From Dyadobacter tibetensis Y620-1 (lineage in GTDB: Bacteria > Bacteroidota > Bacteroidia > Cytophagales > Spirosomataceae): DNA of 64,000 nt. A model generated the notes under the pieces. It did not search any database. It was not told where the DNA came from and was given only the letters and a program-made list of their open reading frames with translations. A program made the translations under genes and the position numbers. Shown piece after piece: positions 8,927 through 17,735 of this stretch (positions are counted from its first letter, which is position 1; each line of letters starts with the position of its first letter). Location of the stretch: the NCBI RefSeq assembly GCF_000566685.1, contig NZ_AZQN01000002.1, forward strand, positions 248,001 through 312,000, given 5' to 3'.

Positions 8927-9941
8927 TTGCGCAGAAGCATGCGGATTGGTACTGGATAATAACGTACTAATTATTAATGAATATCATGTTATTTTTCGCC
9001 AGCAGTACAACTGACTTCCTATTGATAAAAAATCAATTGCATTTTTTATCATCTTTAGATTTTACTGATATCCGATGGAAATGCAGAGGAGAAGTAGAAT
9101 TAATACAGCGGCTTAGAATTACATAGGGCTTGATTTCACTTCATAGATTTTTTGAATGCTTGCAATGGGCTAGCCAATTCTTAAAAGAATTTTGAGAACG
9201 GAGTAATTTTTTCCATTTTCTAAAAAAAAATTCGATCGTAATTTTTCTTCCTTATAAAACTAAACTTCTTCCAAATTCATAAATTTGGCTTCCCCACTTG
9301 AGCAGTTATTAAATTGACCAGATCATAAATGAGAAACTATTCAGTAAGGTAACTAAATGAAATCAACTGACAGGAACTTACTCACAACTTATTACTAGTC
9401 AATGTTTTATTATAACAAACCAGTACTGGTATAGCCCATAAGCGGAGTAGTTTGATGGAGTTGGCCATAATCATGCATAGGGCATAACATAAAAAACCAG
9501 CTTCACTAATAGGAGTACTAGTGAGAATTTGCAGAGAATGTCAGAAGAATATAATATGGATCGCCTAATCTATTACCGGATAAAAATTGATAAAAGTCAT
9601 AATATATGCAGCGGATTTTATAAATTCACTTGCATATCCGCTTTGCAGTGGCTTAATTTGTCGTAGAACTTCTAAGTTCGGGATAAATAAGTTTAGACAA
9701 AAGTCTTATGTAGTTCTAAATTTAAGTGAACACACCCATATTTTTCGAATAAGCACTTGGGCCAACAAGTTTTATAATATGATAGCGCTATACACAAAAA
9801 TTAAAAAATTTGATCATTAAAAATAAGGGGGATGTATATTTTATAATATCATTCTCTAGTAAAAATTCGTTTTAGCAAAACCGAGTAAATTAACCCATCT
9901 AAATATTTTTTAATTCAAACGTTTAAAGGACTCTCTAAATC
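8927..9941. other. Gene-free AT-rich stretch before the response regulator
   Basis: I see no convincing gene in this kilobase; a 77-codon frame at 9587-9820 has no family resemblance and poor codon character. Two palindromes stand out: an 11-bp AT-rich inverted repeat at 9023-9051 (TGATAAAAAAT with ATTTTTTATCA, 7-nt loop) and CCAAATT-CATA-AATTTGG at 9271-9288. Either could be a regulator site or a remnant; nothing shows which. Confidence 0.5.
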
Positions 9942-10586
9942 ATGAACATAGCGCTAGTAGACGATCATTTGCTTCTCACCGAGTCGTTGAGTAACCTGCT
10001 TACCCGAATGCCAGAAGTGGAATCGGTCAGTATATTCAACTCCACTGAATCGTTCATTCAAAGCAAACCCCAGAATAACTCTGACCTGATTATCACCGAC
10101 ATTATGATGTCAGGTGTAAATGGAATCCAATTATTGGATTACTGCCGTGAAAATCTAGATGAAAATATCAAGATCATTGTATTCTCATCGGCATATGACT
10201 CCCAAACTGTACGGAATGTAATACGTCGCGGAGCAAATGGATTTCTGACCAAATCCACCACCATTGCCGAACTAAAAGATGCAATTTTGCAGATTAGTGC
10301 GGGCAAACAATATATTGGTAAGTCAGTACGCGAAAGTCTGATCAACAGCGTATTCAATGATGAACAGGCCGTATTTCAGTTATCACAACGCGAAAAAGAC
10401 GTACTTCAAAGCATTTGCCAGGGTAAAACCATTAAAGAAATTGCAGATGATCTGAAGCTTAGCTCACATACCGTGCAATATTACCAACGTAAAATCATGA
10501 AAAAGTTCCAGGTTAAAAGAACAATGGACATGATTGTATATGCCATAAAACATGGTTACTACGTACCCGAACTGAGACATTCTTAA
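9942..10586 (+). CDS. NarL/FixJ-type response regulator (receiver + LuxR HTH)
   Basis: The 214-residue protein has a receiver domain with acidic pair DDH at residues 7-9, phospho-acceptor Asp53 (LIITDIMMSG), a switch Ser in VFSSAY and Lys in FLTKST. A LuxR-type HTH occupies about 145-208 (LSQREKDVLQSICQGKTIKEIADDL, then HTVQYYQRKIMKKF). It is a phosphorylation-controlled DNA-binding regulator. No histidine kinase gene is adjacent, so it is an orphan, and its targets are unknown. It is separated from the left neighbour by more than a kilobase and closed by the hairpin at 10603-10645. Confidence 0.92.
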   Translation: MNIALVDDHLLLTESLSNLLTRMPEVESVSIFNSTESFIQSKPQNNSDLIITDIMMSGVNGIQLLDYCRENLDENIKIIVFSSAYDSQTVRNVIRRGANGFLTKSTTIAELKDAILQISAGKQYIGKSVRESLINSVFNDEQAVFQLSQREKDVLQSICQGKTIKEIADDLKLSSHTVQYYQRKIMKKFQVKRTMDMIVYAIKHGYYVPELRHS

Positions 10587-10602
10587 GGGGAACTAATGAT
10601 TC

Positions 10603-10645
10603 GAAGAAAAAGCGCTCCAGAAAGTATTTCCGGAGCGCTTTTTCT
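10603..10645. terminator. Bidirectional intrinsic terminator
   Basis: A long inverted repeat (AAAAAGCGCTCC paired with GGAGCGCTTTTT, extended inward by GAAA/TTTC) has A and T runs on both flanks. It serves both the response regulator and the convergent aldo/keto reductase, whose stop codon abuts it at 10645-10647. Confidence 0.9.
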
Positions 10646-11679
10646 TAACTGTAAAAATCTGGTGTGGGGTTCAAATCCAAATTCATCCGCTGATGCCAAT
10701 ATGGATAAATGGTATGCCTATCGCTCACCCGATCCAAACGTTTCAGATGATCAGAAGATAGACTCCATCCTATTGCACCTAGATTCTCCTTTAACTGCTC
10801 TTCCGTACGCGCACCAATGATTACATTGCAGACCGTAGGCCGCTGAAGGACCCAGTTCAGGGCTACCTGGGCTATGGTTTTATTGATCTCAGAGGATATA
10901 GCTTCCAGTTCGTCGACAATTGAATATAAATACTCCTTGTCTACAGGCGGACCTTCACCCCCACCCTGAGCAATTCGCCCATCAGTAGGTTCTCCCTGAT
11001 TACGCCTGTACCTCCCTGCTAGTCGTCCCGCGGACAAGGGGCTCCAAACCATCGTACCCAAGCCTTGATCCAAGGCCAAGGGCATCAATTCCCATTCATA
11101 CTCCCTACTCAGCAGACTATAATGAGCCTGATGTGCCACATACCGAGACCAGCCATATCGTTCTGAAATGGACAACGATTTCATCGCATGCCAGCCAGAA
11201 AAATTCGAGCAGGCAATATACCGCACCTTTCCACTTTGAACAAGGTTTTCCAACGCACTCAAGGTCTCTTCCACAGGCGTGATGCCATCAAAACCATGCA
11301 TATGGTAAATATCCAAGTAATCGGTCTTTAAGCGAGATAGGCTATTTTCGCATGATTTGATCAGATGATGCCTGGATGATCCAAAATCATTAGGGCCCTT
11401 CCCCATTTTGAATGTGGCCTTAGATGATATGAGAACCTGGTCGCGCAGACCATGAATAGCCTGCCCTAATATCTCTTCACTCAGGCCCTGAGAATATACA
11501 TCCGCTGTATCAAACAGATTTAGGCCAGCATCTAAGCAAAGATTTACCATTTTCTTTGCTTCGTCAACCCCCGTATTACCCCAGGTCTTAAAAAAATCTC
11601 CTGTACCTCCAAAAGTCCCTGTTCCAAAGCTTAAAACTGGGACGCGTAGCCCTGAAGCACCAAGTTGTCTATATTCCAT
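10645..11679 (-). CDS. Aldo/keto reductase family oxidoreductase
   Basis: The 344-residue NADP(H)-dependent (beta/alpha)8 barrel starts MEYRQLGASGLRVP, has the catalytic Asp/Tyr segment FDTADVYSQGLSEE near residue 58, the Lys in ISSKATF and His in YHMHGFD, and the C-terminal NADP-binding stretch IIGARTEEQLKENL. It resembles the Kvbeta/YajO-like AKR group that reduces sugar or dicarbonyl aldehydes. Substrate cannot be told from sequence. It is monocistronic, with a TACTTTG box upstream at 11713-11719 and a shared terminator downstream. Confidence 0.92.
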   Translation of the reverse strand: MEYRQLGASGLRVPVLSFGTGTFGGTGDFFKTWGNTGVDEAKKMVNLCLDAGLNLFDTADVYSQGLSEEILGQAIHGLRDQVLISSKATFKMGKGPNDFGSSRHHLIKSCENSLSRLKTDYLDIYHMHGFDGITPVEETLSALENLVQSGKVRYIACSNFSGWHAMKSLSISERYGWSRYVAHQAHYSLLSREYEWELMPLALDQGLGTMVWSPLSAGRLAGRYRRNQGEPTDGRIAQGGGEGPPVDKEYLYSIVDELEAISSEINKTIAQVALNWVLQRPTVCNVIIGARTEEQLKENLGAIGWSLSSDHLKRLDRVSDRHTIYPYWHQRMNLDLNPTPDFYS

Positions 11680-11712
11680 TTGTTGCTGATTTTCGATTCA
11701 TGTATCAAGGTA

Positions 11713-11719
11713 CAAAGTA
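11713..11719 (-). promoter_or_regulatory. Probable -7 promoter box (TACTTTG) of the aldo/keto reductase
   Basis: TACTTTG on the minus strand is 34 bp from the start codon and sits inside the palindrome GTACAAAGTAC-like word GGTACAAAGTAC, which also occurs before the acyl-ACP desaturase at 55.4 kb. Confidence 0.45.
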
Positions 11720-12038
11720 CATACTATTTTGTCAAATGTATTCCTATTCATTTGACTTGTACCCTTCTCTGATTTAAAACATTCTAAAAACCTAATGTAT
11801 AGAATCATCATTTTTTAAATATCTCAAAATTTCTATGATTCGATACAGTAAGTTCTTGTTGATAAAAATAGAGTTTGGAAACATATTGGTAGAGGAAGGT
11901 TTATAAATCAAAGAAATTTCTAACCAAATGAATAGGACCTCCAGTGGAATGGACTGTTAAGAATTGACTAAATTTAAGGAACAGGGTCATCGTAACAAGG
12001 TCAGCGACCGCTGGCAGATAAATTCTTGAAATTAAATG

Positions 12039-12046
12039 TATCTTTG
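12039..12046 (+). promoter_or_regulatory. -7 promoter box TATCTTTG of the CLC gene
   Basis: Exact TAnnTTTG match. It predicts a transcript start near 12052 and thus a leader of roughly 105 nt before the CLC start codon, unusually long for this window (most leaders are 15-50 nt). Confidence 0.55.
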
Positions 12047-12052
12047 GCAGAT

Positions 12053-12159
12053 TTTACAAGGTGATTCCGCTGACGACTGTCAGGAATCTGCACTGCTACC
12101 AGGATGGGAAAACTACAGCAGATCCCTCTTTATAAGCGTTATAATCCATAATAACCTGT
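12053..12159 (+). promoter_or_regulatory. Structured 5' leader of the CLC-F gene, candidate riboswitch
   Basis: The predicted leader has a bulged hairpin at 12063-12088 (GATTC/GAATC enclosing CTGAC/GTCAG) followed by two mutually exclusive pairings. CTGCT (12093-12097) can pair with AGCAG (12117-12121), or ATCTGC (12086-12091) can pair with GCAGAT (12118-12123), the latter competing with the first hairpin. Such alternatives are typical of riboregulators. Fluoride exporters are often under the fluoride (crcB) riboswitch, but I could not fit its GATG...CTGATG...CTAC core to this leader, so the class is open. Confidence 0.3.
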
Positions 12160-13455
12160 ATGCGAGTTTCAATTATTTCAAAGCTTTTCTTTCGTAAACC
12201 CGTAGCATTTTTCATTCTTAAATGGATTCTTATATCTGCAGTAATAGGTATTTTAGTCGGCTCTGCCTCTGCTTTTTTTCTTATAGCCTTAGACTGGGCC
12301 ACTTCTTTGCGGGAAGAGAATCTATGGATTATCGCTCTCTTGCCTCTGGCAGGACTATTGGTGGGACTTTCGTACTACTTATGGGGACAGAATGTGGAGG
12401 CCGGCAATAATCTGCTCTTAGAGGAGATTCACCACCCTGAGAAAACAATTCCCTTAAAAATGGCGCCTTTGGTATTAATAGGAACGGTTACGACTCATCT
12501 TTTTGGAGGTTCGGCAGGAAGAGAGGGAACTGCGCTTCAAATGGGTGCCTCAATTGCCGATCAGCTTACCAAATTATTCAGACTTAGGCCTCGGGACCGA
12601 CGATTGCTACTTATTGCAGGAATAGCGGCAGGATTTGGTTCCGTCTTTGGAACCCCTCTGGCGGGTGCCATATTTGGCCTCGAAGTATTCTTAATAGGTC
12701 AGCTAAGATATGATGCGTTATTTCCAGCTTTTGCCAGCTCTATATTTGCCGATCTTGCCACTCGCACCTGGGGGGTAGGGCATACTAGTTACCAGATTGA
12801 CCTGCTTCCGGAATTTAATCTTCTCAATATCATTTATGCCATAGCTGCGGGAATTGCCTTCGGACTTGTCTCTGTCGCCTTTAGCCGAAGCACCCATGCA
12901 ATAGGAAGTTTATTTAAGCAATATATTTCCTATCCACCTCTGCGCCCCTTTGTGGGGGGGTGCCTAGTAGCATTGGCCGTTTATTTTATAGGCACCACTC
13001 GCTATATCGGATTAGGCGTCCCCGTAATCGTAGAAGCATTCCAGACTCCTGTACCCGCTTATGACTTCGCACTGAAAATACTCTTTACGTCCGTTACACT
13101 TGGCGCTGCATTTAAGGGAGGAGAAGTTACACCGCTTTTCTTTATCGGTGCCACTCTGGGCAACGCATTGTCTACCATCATCCCATTACCCATGGGCCTT
13201 CTGGCAGGAATGGGATTTGTAGCCGTTTTTGCCGGGGCAGCCAATACACCCATTGCTTGTACCCTAATGGCTATTGAACTCTTTGGGGCAGAGAGTGCTG
13301 TATTTGTCGCACTTGCCTGCGTTACCGCTTATTTCTTTTCGGGTCATCGGGGTATTTACCAATCACAGGTAATAGGACAACCTAAACATTTCATTTTTGG
13401 AAGAGAGACTGGGAAAAGGCTTTCGGAGATTCAAAAGGCCAAGCGAAAAAGATAA
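12160..13455 (+). CDS. CLC family anion/proton antiporter with fluoride-type (CLC-F) signatures
   Basis: The 431-residue membrane protein has the CLC fold with about ten hydrophobic stretches. Where chloride CLCs carry GSGIP it has GNNLL (in VEAGNNLLLEE), and the gating loop reads GREGT rather than GREGP; both changes are described for CLC-F fluoride/proton antiporters. The external gating Glu (in GREGT) is kept, and FGTPLAGAIFGLEV is the following conserved helix. The predicted role is export of fluoride from the cytoplasm. It is monocistronic with a long structured leader. No crcB/fluc gene is in the window. Fluoride specificity is inferred from motifs. Confidence 0.85.
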   Translation: MRVSIISKLFFRKPVAFFILKWILISAVIGILVGSASAFFLIALDWATSLREENLWIIALLPLAGLLVGLSYYLWGQNVEAGNNLLLEEIHHPEKTIPLKMAPLVLIGTVTTHLFGGSAGREGTALQMGASIADQLTKLFRLRPRDRRLLLIAGIAAGFGSVFGTPLAGAIFGLEVFLIGQLRYDALFPAFASSIFADLATRTWGVGHTSYQIDLLPEFNLLNIIYAIAAGIAFGLVSVAFSRSTHAIGSLFKQYISYPPLRPFVGGCLVALAVYFIGTTRYIGLGVPVIVEAFQTPVPAYDFALKILFTSVTLGAAFKGGEVTPLFFIGATLGNALSTIIPLPMGLLAGMGFVAVFAGAANTPIACTLMAIELFGAESAVFVALACVTAYFFSGHRGIYQSQVIGQPKHFIFGRETGKRLSEIQKAKRKR

Positions 13456-13511
13456 GAGGAGTTATCTATATGCGGGCAGTTGGAGTGGAAAATATTACAG
13501 AATGAAGATTA

Positions 13512-13538
13512 GCAAAAAAACCCGGTAAAACCGGGTTT
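13512..13538 (-). terminator. Intrinsic terminator between CLC and DUF4834 genes
   Basis: The stem AAACCCGGT/ACCGGGTTT (13518-13538) has a 3-nt loop. On the minus strand it is followed by seven Ts, so it terminates the DUF4834 gene whose stop is at 13542. Confidence 0.85.
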
Positions 13539-13541
13539 GCA

Positions 13542-13784
13542 TTATTTTATTTCCTCATAATCAACATATTCTCCACCTTTAAACTTAGACTGAGTTCCAT
13601 CTGGGGGAGCATTGTCAACCTTTACACCTTGGTGATTTCTTTTATTGGAATAGGCTTGATACTGTTTCTTTTGCTCCTTCACCAGTTGTCTGCCAACTAA
13701 TAAATGAAACAAAAATCTACGGAAGAGGGGTACAAATGCAATAAGTAATAATACAATCAGAAATATATTAAATAGAATCTTCAT
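13542..13784 (-). CDS. DUF4834 family small membrane protein
   Basis: The 80-residue protein has one N-terminal transmembrane segment (about residues 3-25) and a polar tail ending GGEYVDYEEIK, the signature ending of DUF4834 proteins of Bacteroidota. Function is unknown. It is separated from bshA by about 170 bp on the same strand and followed by a strong terminator. Confidence 0.8.
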   Translation of the reverse strand: MKILFNIFLIVLLLIAFVPLFRRFLFHLLVGRQLVKEQKKQYQAYSNKRNHQGVKVDNAPPDGTQSKFKGGEYVDYEEIK

Positions 13785-13958
13785 CTTTCAAAGGTTATTT
13801 TCCTACTCTATAACGTAAACTTACCAAAAATAGCACAATTTCGAAAAGAAAAAGGAAGAACTCTATCCCCAGTGGACAAGGGGCATCTTATATAGGCTGA
13901 ATGGCGGGTTATCCCTATCAACCTTCCTTGCAGGTCCTTTCTTTATTATCAATATCTG

Positions 13959-15095
13959 CTACATAGTCATCTTAGCTTCCTCTACTACTTTCTCGTAATA
14001 GGCTTCATATAAGGGAAGGATTTTGGCAATCTCAAATTCCTTGGCTCTAGCCAGAGCGTTCGCTTTAAAGCCATCGAGACGAGAGTCGTCCAGCACATAG
14101 GCCGCATTCTTTACCATGTCATCTACATCTCCAACATCACTCAAAAAGCCCGAATATCCGTGAACATTCAGCTCAGGAAGACCGCCAACATTCGATGAGA
14201 TCACGGGCACTTCACATGCCATAGCTTCCAGAGCGGCAAGCCCGAAACTCTCCGATTCGGAGGGCATTAAGAACAAATCAGCAACAGAAAGCACCTCCTC
14301 GATGGCATCGAGTTTCCCTAGAAACCGCACATCATTACAAATATCCAGATCTTTGCAGCGCCGCTCAATCCGTGCCCGGTCGGGTCCGTCGCCCACAAGC
14401 AATAATTTACAGGGCATCTTTTTAAGTAATTTTTCGAAAATAGAAATTACATCATCGATCCTTTTTACCTTCCTAAAATTGGAAGTATGCACCACTAATT
14501 TTTCATTATTAGGGCATATAGCCAACTTGAAATGTTCCTTCTTCTGCCGACTAAAGCGATCTAAATCTATAAAATTGGGAATAACCTCGATGTCTTTAGT
14601 CACATTGAAATGGCTATACGTATCCTTTTTTAGAGATTCTGAAACCGCCGTAATTCCATCAGACTGGTTAATACTGAATGTTACAACTGGAGCATAGGAC
14701 TCATCCTTTCCTACCAGAGTTATATCGGTGCCGTGCAAGGTAGTTATTACAGGGATATGGATTCCCTGCTGTGCAAGTATCTGTTTGGCCAAATAGGCAG
14801 ATGAGGCATGGGGGATAGCATAATGTACATGCAGCACATCCAAGGCTGCACTTTCTACCACATGAACCATTTCACTGGAGAGGGCAGACTCGTATGGAGG
14901 GTATTGAAATAACGGGTAGGCCGGTATATTTACCTCATGGTAATATAGATTCTCATTAAAGAAATCAAGGCGTTGGGGTTGCGAATAGGTAATAAAGTGA
15001 ACTTGATGCCCCGACTTGGCCAGAGCCTTTCCAAGTTCTGTGGCTACTACCCCACTCCCACCGAAGGTAGGATAGCATACAATTCCTATTTTCAT
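13959..15095 (-). CDS. bshA: N-acetyl-alpha-D-glucosaminyl L-malate synthase (bacillithiol biosynthesis)
   Basis: The 378-residue GT4 glycosyltransferase transfers GlcNAc from UDP-GlcNAc to L-malate, the first step of bacillithiol synthesis. It begins MKIGIVCYPTFGGSGVVATE, followed by HVHYAIPHASSAYLA and TTLHGTDITLVG, the typical BshA segments. The GT-B donor site appears as SNFRKVKRIDD and the ExxxxxxLAALEAMACEVP element near residue 280. bshB and bshC are not in the window, as is usual in Bacteroidota where the genes are scattered. It is divergent from the UbiA-type gene. Confidence 0.93.
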   Translation of the reverse strand: MKIGIVCYPTFGGSGVVATELGKALAKSGHQVHFITYSQPQRLDFFNENLYYHEVNIPAYPLFQYPPYESALSSEMVHVVESAALDVLHVHYAIPHASSAYLAKQILAQQGIHIPVITTLHGTDITLVGKDESYAPVVTFSINQSDGITAVSESLKKDTYSHFNVTKDIEVIPNFIDLDRFSRQKKEHFKLAICPNNEKLVVHTSNFRKVKRIDDVISIFEKLLKKMPCKLLLVGDGPDRARIERRCKDLDICNDVRFLGKLDAIEEVLSVADLFLMPSESESFGLAALEAMACEVPVISSNVGGLPELNVHGYSGFLSDVGDVDDMVKNAAYVLDDSRLDGFKANALARAKEFEIAKILPLYEAYYEKVVEEAKMTM

Positions 15096-15274
15096 AAATT
15101 AGCTTCTAAAATGGTAAAATATTGAGCGTATTTAGCCTGCCCCTAGCGACCAGACAGAATTATAACACAAAACCTTTATTTTTCGTCCCAAAAGGAACGT
15201 AAAGTTGGAAAATTTCGATTTGTAAAGTAAAGTTGAATATCTTTATCCCAACGTTTTTTCGATACCACAATACA

Positions 15275-16156
15275 ATGAATGTGACCGCACGCCCAAAAAT
15301 CAAGTTCAAGGAATTTGTAATAGGAAGCTTCCGTTTGGTTCGGATCACCAATCTGGTCATTGTAGCGCTTACCCAATACTTCACGAGAATCTTACTGATA
15401 GGTCCGGCCGAGAACTGGAGAACCATCATTGCAGATCGTGACCTGTTCCTTATCTCCTTGTCTACTGTATGCATTGCCGCTGCAGGCTATGTAATCAACG
15501 ACTATTTCGATATAAAAATTGATATAGTCAATAAACCACATCGGGTGGTAGTTGGCCGGTTTCTTAAAAGAAGATGGGCCATGGGGGCGCATCAAATGCT
15601 AAATGTGACAGGTGCACTACTAGGATTATTGGTTAGTCCATGGATTTTTATTATTAATGTGGCCTCCATTACTTTATTATGGTTTTATTCAGAACGTTAC
15701 AAGCGGCTTCCCTTTATAGGTAACTTTATCGTTTCCTTGCTCACCGGAGCAAGTTTGCTAATTCTTACAGTGCACTTCCCGGCCAATCGGCAGCTGGTTC
15801 TAATATATGCTATCTTTTCATTTTTTATTTCTTTCATCCGAGAGGTAGTAAAGGACATGGAAGATATTCGTGGCGATCAGGCCCATGGATGTCGCACCCT
15901 GCCAATTATATGGGGAATCCCTAAAACGCGCAATTTTCTATATCTCTTTATTGGCACCTTCGTACTTATCCTTTTTGCCTTAGCCAGCGTATTAGACAAT
16001 CCTCTGCTGATAGGCCTATTTATGATTCTCCTGGTACCTATCGGATTGTTTACCCGCAAACTATCCAAAGCCGATACTAAAAAGGACTTTAAAATATTGA
16101 GTAGCTACTGTAAAGTGATCATGCTTCTGGGACTTTTAACTATGGCAGCGGCTTAG
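15275..16156 (+). CDS. UbiA family prenyltransferase
   Basis: The 293-residue membrane protein with about eight to nine transmembrane helices has both UbiA Asp-rich motifs: NDYFDIKIDIVN (75-86) and DMEDIRGD (194-201). Members attach prenyl chains to aromatic or glycerol-phosphate acceptors; Bacteroidota homologues are often labelled geranylgeranylglycerol-phosphate geranylgeranyltransferase, but the acceptor is uncertain. I chose the ATG at 15275; an in-frame TTG at 15233 precedes a possible promoter-like TATCTTTA at 15238 and is unlikely to be translated. Confidence 0.88.
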   Translation: MNVTARPKIKFKEFVIGSFRLVRITNLVIVALTQYFTRILLIGPAENWRTIIADRDLFLISLSTVCIAAAGYVINDYFDIKIDIVNKPHRVVVGRFLKRRWAMGAHQMLNVTGALLGLLVSPWIFIINVASITLLWFYSERYKRLPFIGNFIVSLLTGASLLILTVHFPANRQLVLIYAIFSFFISFIREVVKDMEDIRGDQAHGCRTLPIIWGIPKTRNFLYLFIGTFVLILFALASVLDNPLLIGLFMILLVPIGLFTRKLSKADTKKDFKILSSYCKVIMLLGLLTMAAA

Positions 16157-16295
16157 TTTTCAGCAATATCTTCGGACTACACCACAAAATGTAACGGCTG
16201 CGCCCTCAATAGTACCAATGGCTCAATGTTCTGGGCTATCAATGAAGTTTTTTGTATCTTCCCATATCAATTTACTATTATAACATGCTAAACTC

Positions 16296-16991
16296 ATGAG
16301 AAAATCATTATACCTGTTACTCTTATTTTTCCTTGCTCCACTATCTTTTTCCCTAGCCCAGTCTTGTATGGGAGTGGAATTGAAGACCGGACAGGGTTTT
16401 GAAATGAAGACGTTTAATGGAAAAGGAAAAGAAGAAGGCACGATAGTCTATAAGATTCTTTCTGTAGAGGAAAAGAGTGGAAAGACTGAAATTTCTCTAG
16501 AATTCGAATCCTTTAACACAAAGGGCAAATCAGAGATGAAGAATAGTTATAAAATGGTCTGCGATGGTAATACTATGACCATTGACGCGGGCTCGATGAT
16601 TAATCAGGATCAATTAAAATCGCTGGAAAATTTCCAGATGAAGTTTACTTCGACCGATATAGTATATCCAAGTAAACTAACAGTAGGTCAAACCCTACCC
16701 GATGCATCCATGAAAGGAGAAGGGAGTTCAGGCCCCTTGCCGGTAACCTTTAACATGACTATCGAGGATAGAAAAGTTACGGCTAAAGAAACCATAACCG
16801 TAGGTGCAGGAACCTTCGATACCTTTAAAGTCAATTCTAATATGGTGATGGAAACAAAAATGGGTATGGGACTGAAGTTGGATATGCAAAGTATTTCCTA
16901 TAGATCCCCGGATATGCTCTGGGATATACGCACGGAATCGTATCGTAATGGAAAGTTAATCTCACGTACAGAATTGTCCCGGGTATTCTAA
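16296..16991 (+). CDS. Hypothetical exported protein, 231 aa
   Basis: An N-terminal signal peptide of about 21 residues ends LSFSLAQ/SC. The mature part is rich in beta-strand alternation and repeated phrases of the type NGKGKEEGTIVYKIL and GAGTFDTFKVNSNMV. The pattern, including the closing SYRNGKLISRTEL, resembles DUF3108-like periplasmic proteins common in Bacteroidota, but I cannot confirm a family. It is followed by the strong terminator at 17048-17086. Confidence 0.75.
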   Translation: MRKSLYLLLLFFLAPLSFSLAQSCMGVELKTGQGFEMKTFNGKGKEEGTIVYKILSVEEKSGKTEISLEFESFNTKGKSEMKNSYKMVCDGNTMTIDAGSMINQDQLKSLENFQMKFTSTDIVYPSKLTVGQTLPDASMKGEGSSGPLPVTFNMTIEDRKVTAKETITVGAGTFDTFKVNSNMVMETKMGMGLKLDMQSISYRSPDMLWDIRTESYRNGKLISRTELSRVF

Positions 16992-17047
16992 TCCGCTCTA
17001 GCTTCGGAGAGCGAATCCTGTTCACCATACAATTATAATATTAGGTA

Positions 17048-17086
17048 AAAGCGGTTTTCAAATAAGAAAGCCGCTTTCTTTTTTTT
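17048..17086 (+). terminator. Intrinsic terminator before purN
   Basis: AAAGCGGTTTTC (17048-17059) pairs with GAAAGCCGCTTT (17066-17077; one G-U pair) around a 6-nt loop, then a tract of nine Ts. The T tract runs directly into the -7 box of purN. Confidence 0.92.
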
Positions 17087-17093
17087 ATTTTTG
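17086..17093 (+). promoter_or_regulatory. -7 promoter box TATTTTTG of purN
   Basis: Exact TAnnTTTG match, followed by C. It begins at the last T of the preceding terminator and places the transcript start near 17100, which excludes the in-frame start at 17091. Confidence 0.55.
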
Positions 17094-17153
17094 CATTTCA
17101 AAGGCCGAAATAATACTTACACCCGACCATCCGACTCGTTTTCCCTATTTATC

Positions 17154-17729
17154 ATGAAACGTATTGCCCTTTTTGCTTCAGGATCCGGCTCAAATGCCGA
17201 GAAGATTTGTGCGCATATTGCTAAGAATCCTGAAATGGAGATTACCCTGGTGCTTACCAATAATCCAGAAGCTGGAGTGATCAAAAGAGCCAGAAAATTT
17301 GGTATCCCAACGATAGTCTTCGATAAAAAAAGTTTTTATGAGACACAGAAAATTCAACAAATATTAAAGAATGAAGCAATCGATTTCGTCGTATTAGCCG
17401 GGTTTATGATGCTAATACCGGAATCATTGGTAAAACAGTTCCCAAAGCGTATGGTCAATATCCATCCTGCCTTATTACCTAAATATGGTGGAAAAGGCAT
17501 GTATGGACATTTTGTACACGAAGCGGTGAAGGCTGCAGCCGAAAAAGAATCAGGGATCACAATTCATTACGTAAATGAACAATACGATGAAGGCGATATA
17601 GTCTTTCAGGCCAAATGTTCTTTGTCGGAAAAAGATGACGCGATCGGAATCGCTCAAAAAGTTTTAGAGCTCGAACACCAGCATTACCCCGTTGTGCTGC
17701 AAGAGCTGGTAAGCCAACTCCCTGATTAG
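17154..17729 (+). CDS. purN: Phosphoribosylglycinamide formyltransferase (GART)
   Basis: The 191-residue enzyme transfers a formyl group from 10-formyl-THF to GAR in purine synthesis. It begins MKRIALFASGSGSNAEKI, has the active-site segment MVNIHPALLPKYGG (Asn and His) and YDEGDIVFQ with the catalytic Asp. The ATG at 17154 is chosen because an upstream in-frame start at 17091 lies within the promoter. Six bases separate its stop from the DMT permease gene, which in turn is six bases from the J-domain gene, so these three probably form one operon. Confidence 0.95.
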   Translation: MKRIALFASGSGSNAEKICAHIAKNPEMEITLVLTNNPEAGVIKRARKFGIPTIVFDKKSFYETQKIQQILKNEAIDFVVLAGFMMLIPESLVKQFPKRMVNIHPALLPKYGGKGMYGHFVHEAVKAAAEKESGITIHYVNEQYDEGDIVFQAKCSLSEKDDAIGIAQKVLELEHQHYPVVLQELVSQLPD

Positions 17730-17735
17730 GCCAGA

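Noticed and set aside
9587..9820. 77-codon ORF on the plus strand
   Set aside because: AT-rich, no family resemblance, atypical composition and no promoter or neighbouring gene support.
10660..10690. A T-loop-like word GGTTCAAATCC suggesting a tRNA
   Set aside because: It lies inside the intact aldo/keto reductase gene (C-terminus, minus strand) and no acceptor or anticodon stem can be formed around it.
12053..12125. Fluoride (crcB) riboswitch before the CLC gene
   Set aside because: The GATG...CTGATG...CTAC core and its pairing could not be fitted by eye; kept only as an unclassified structured leader.
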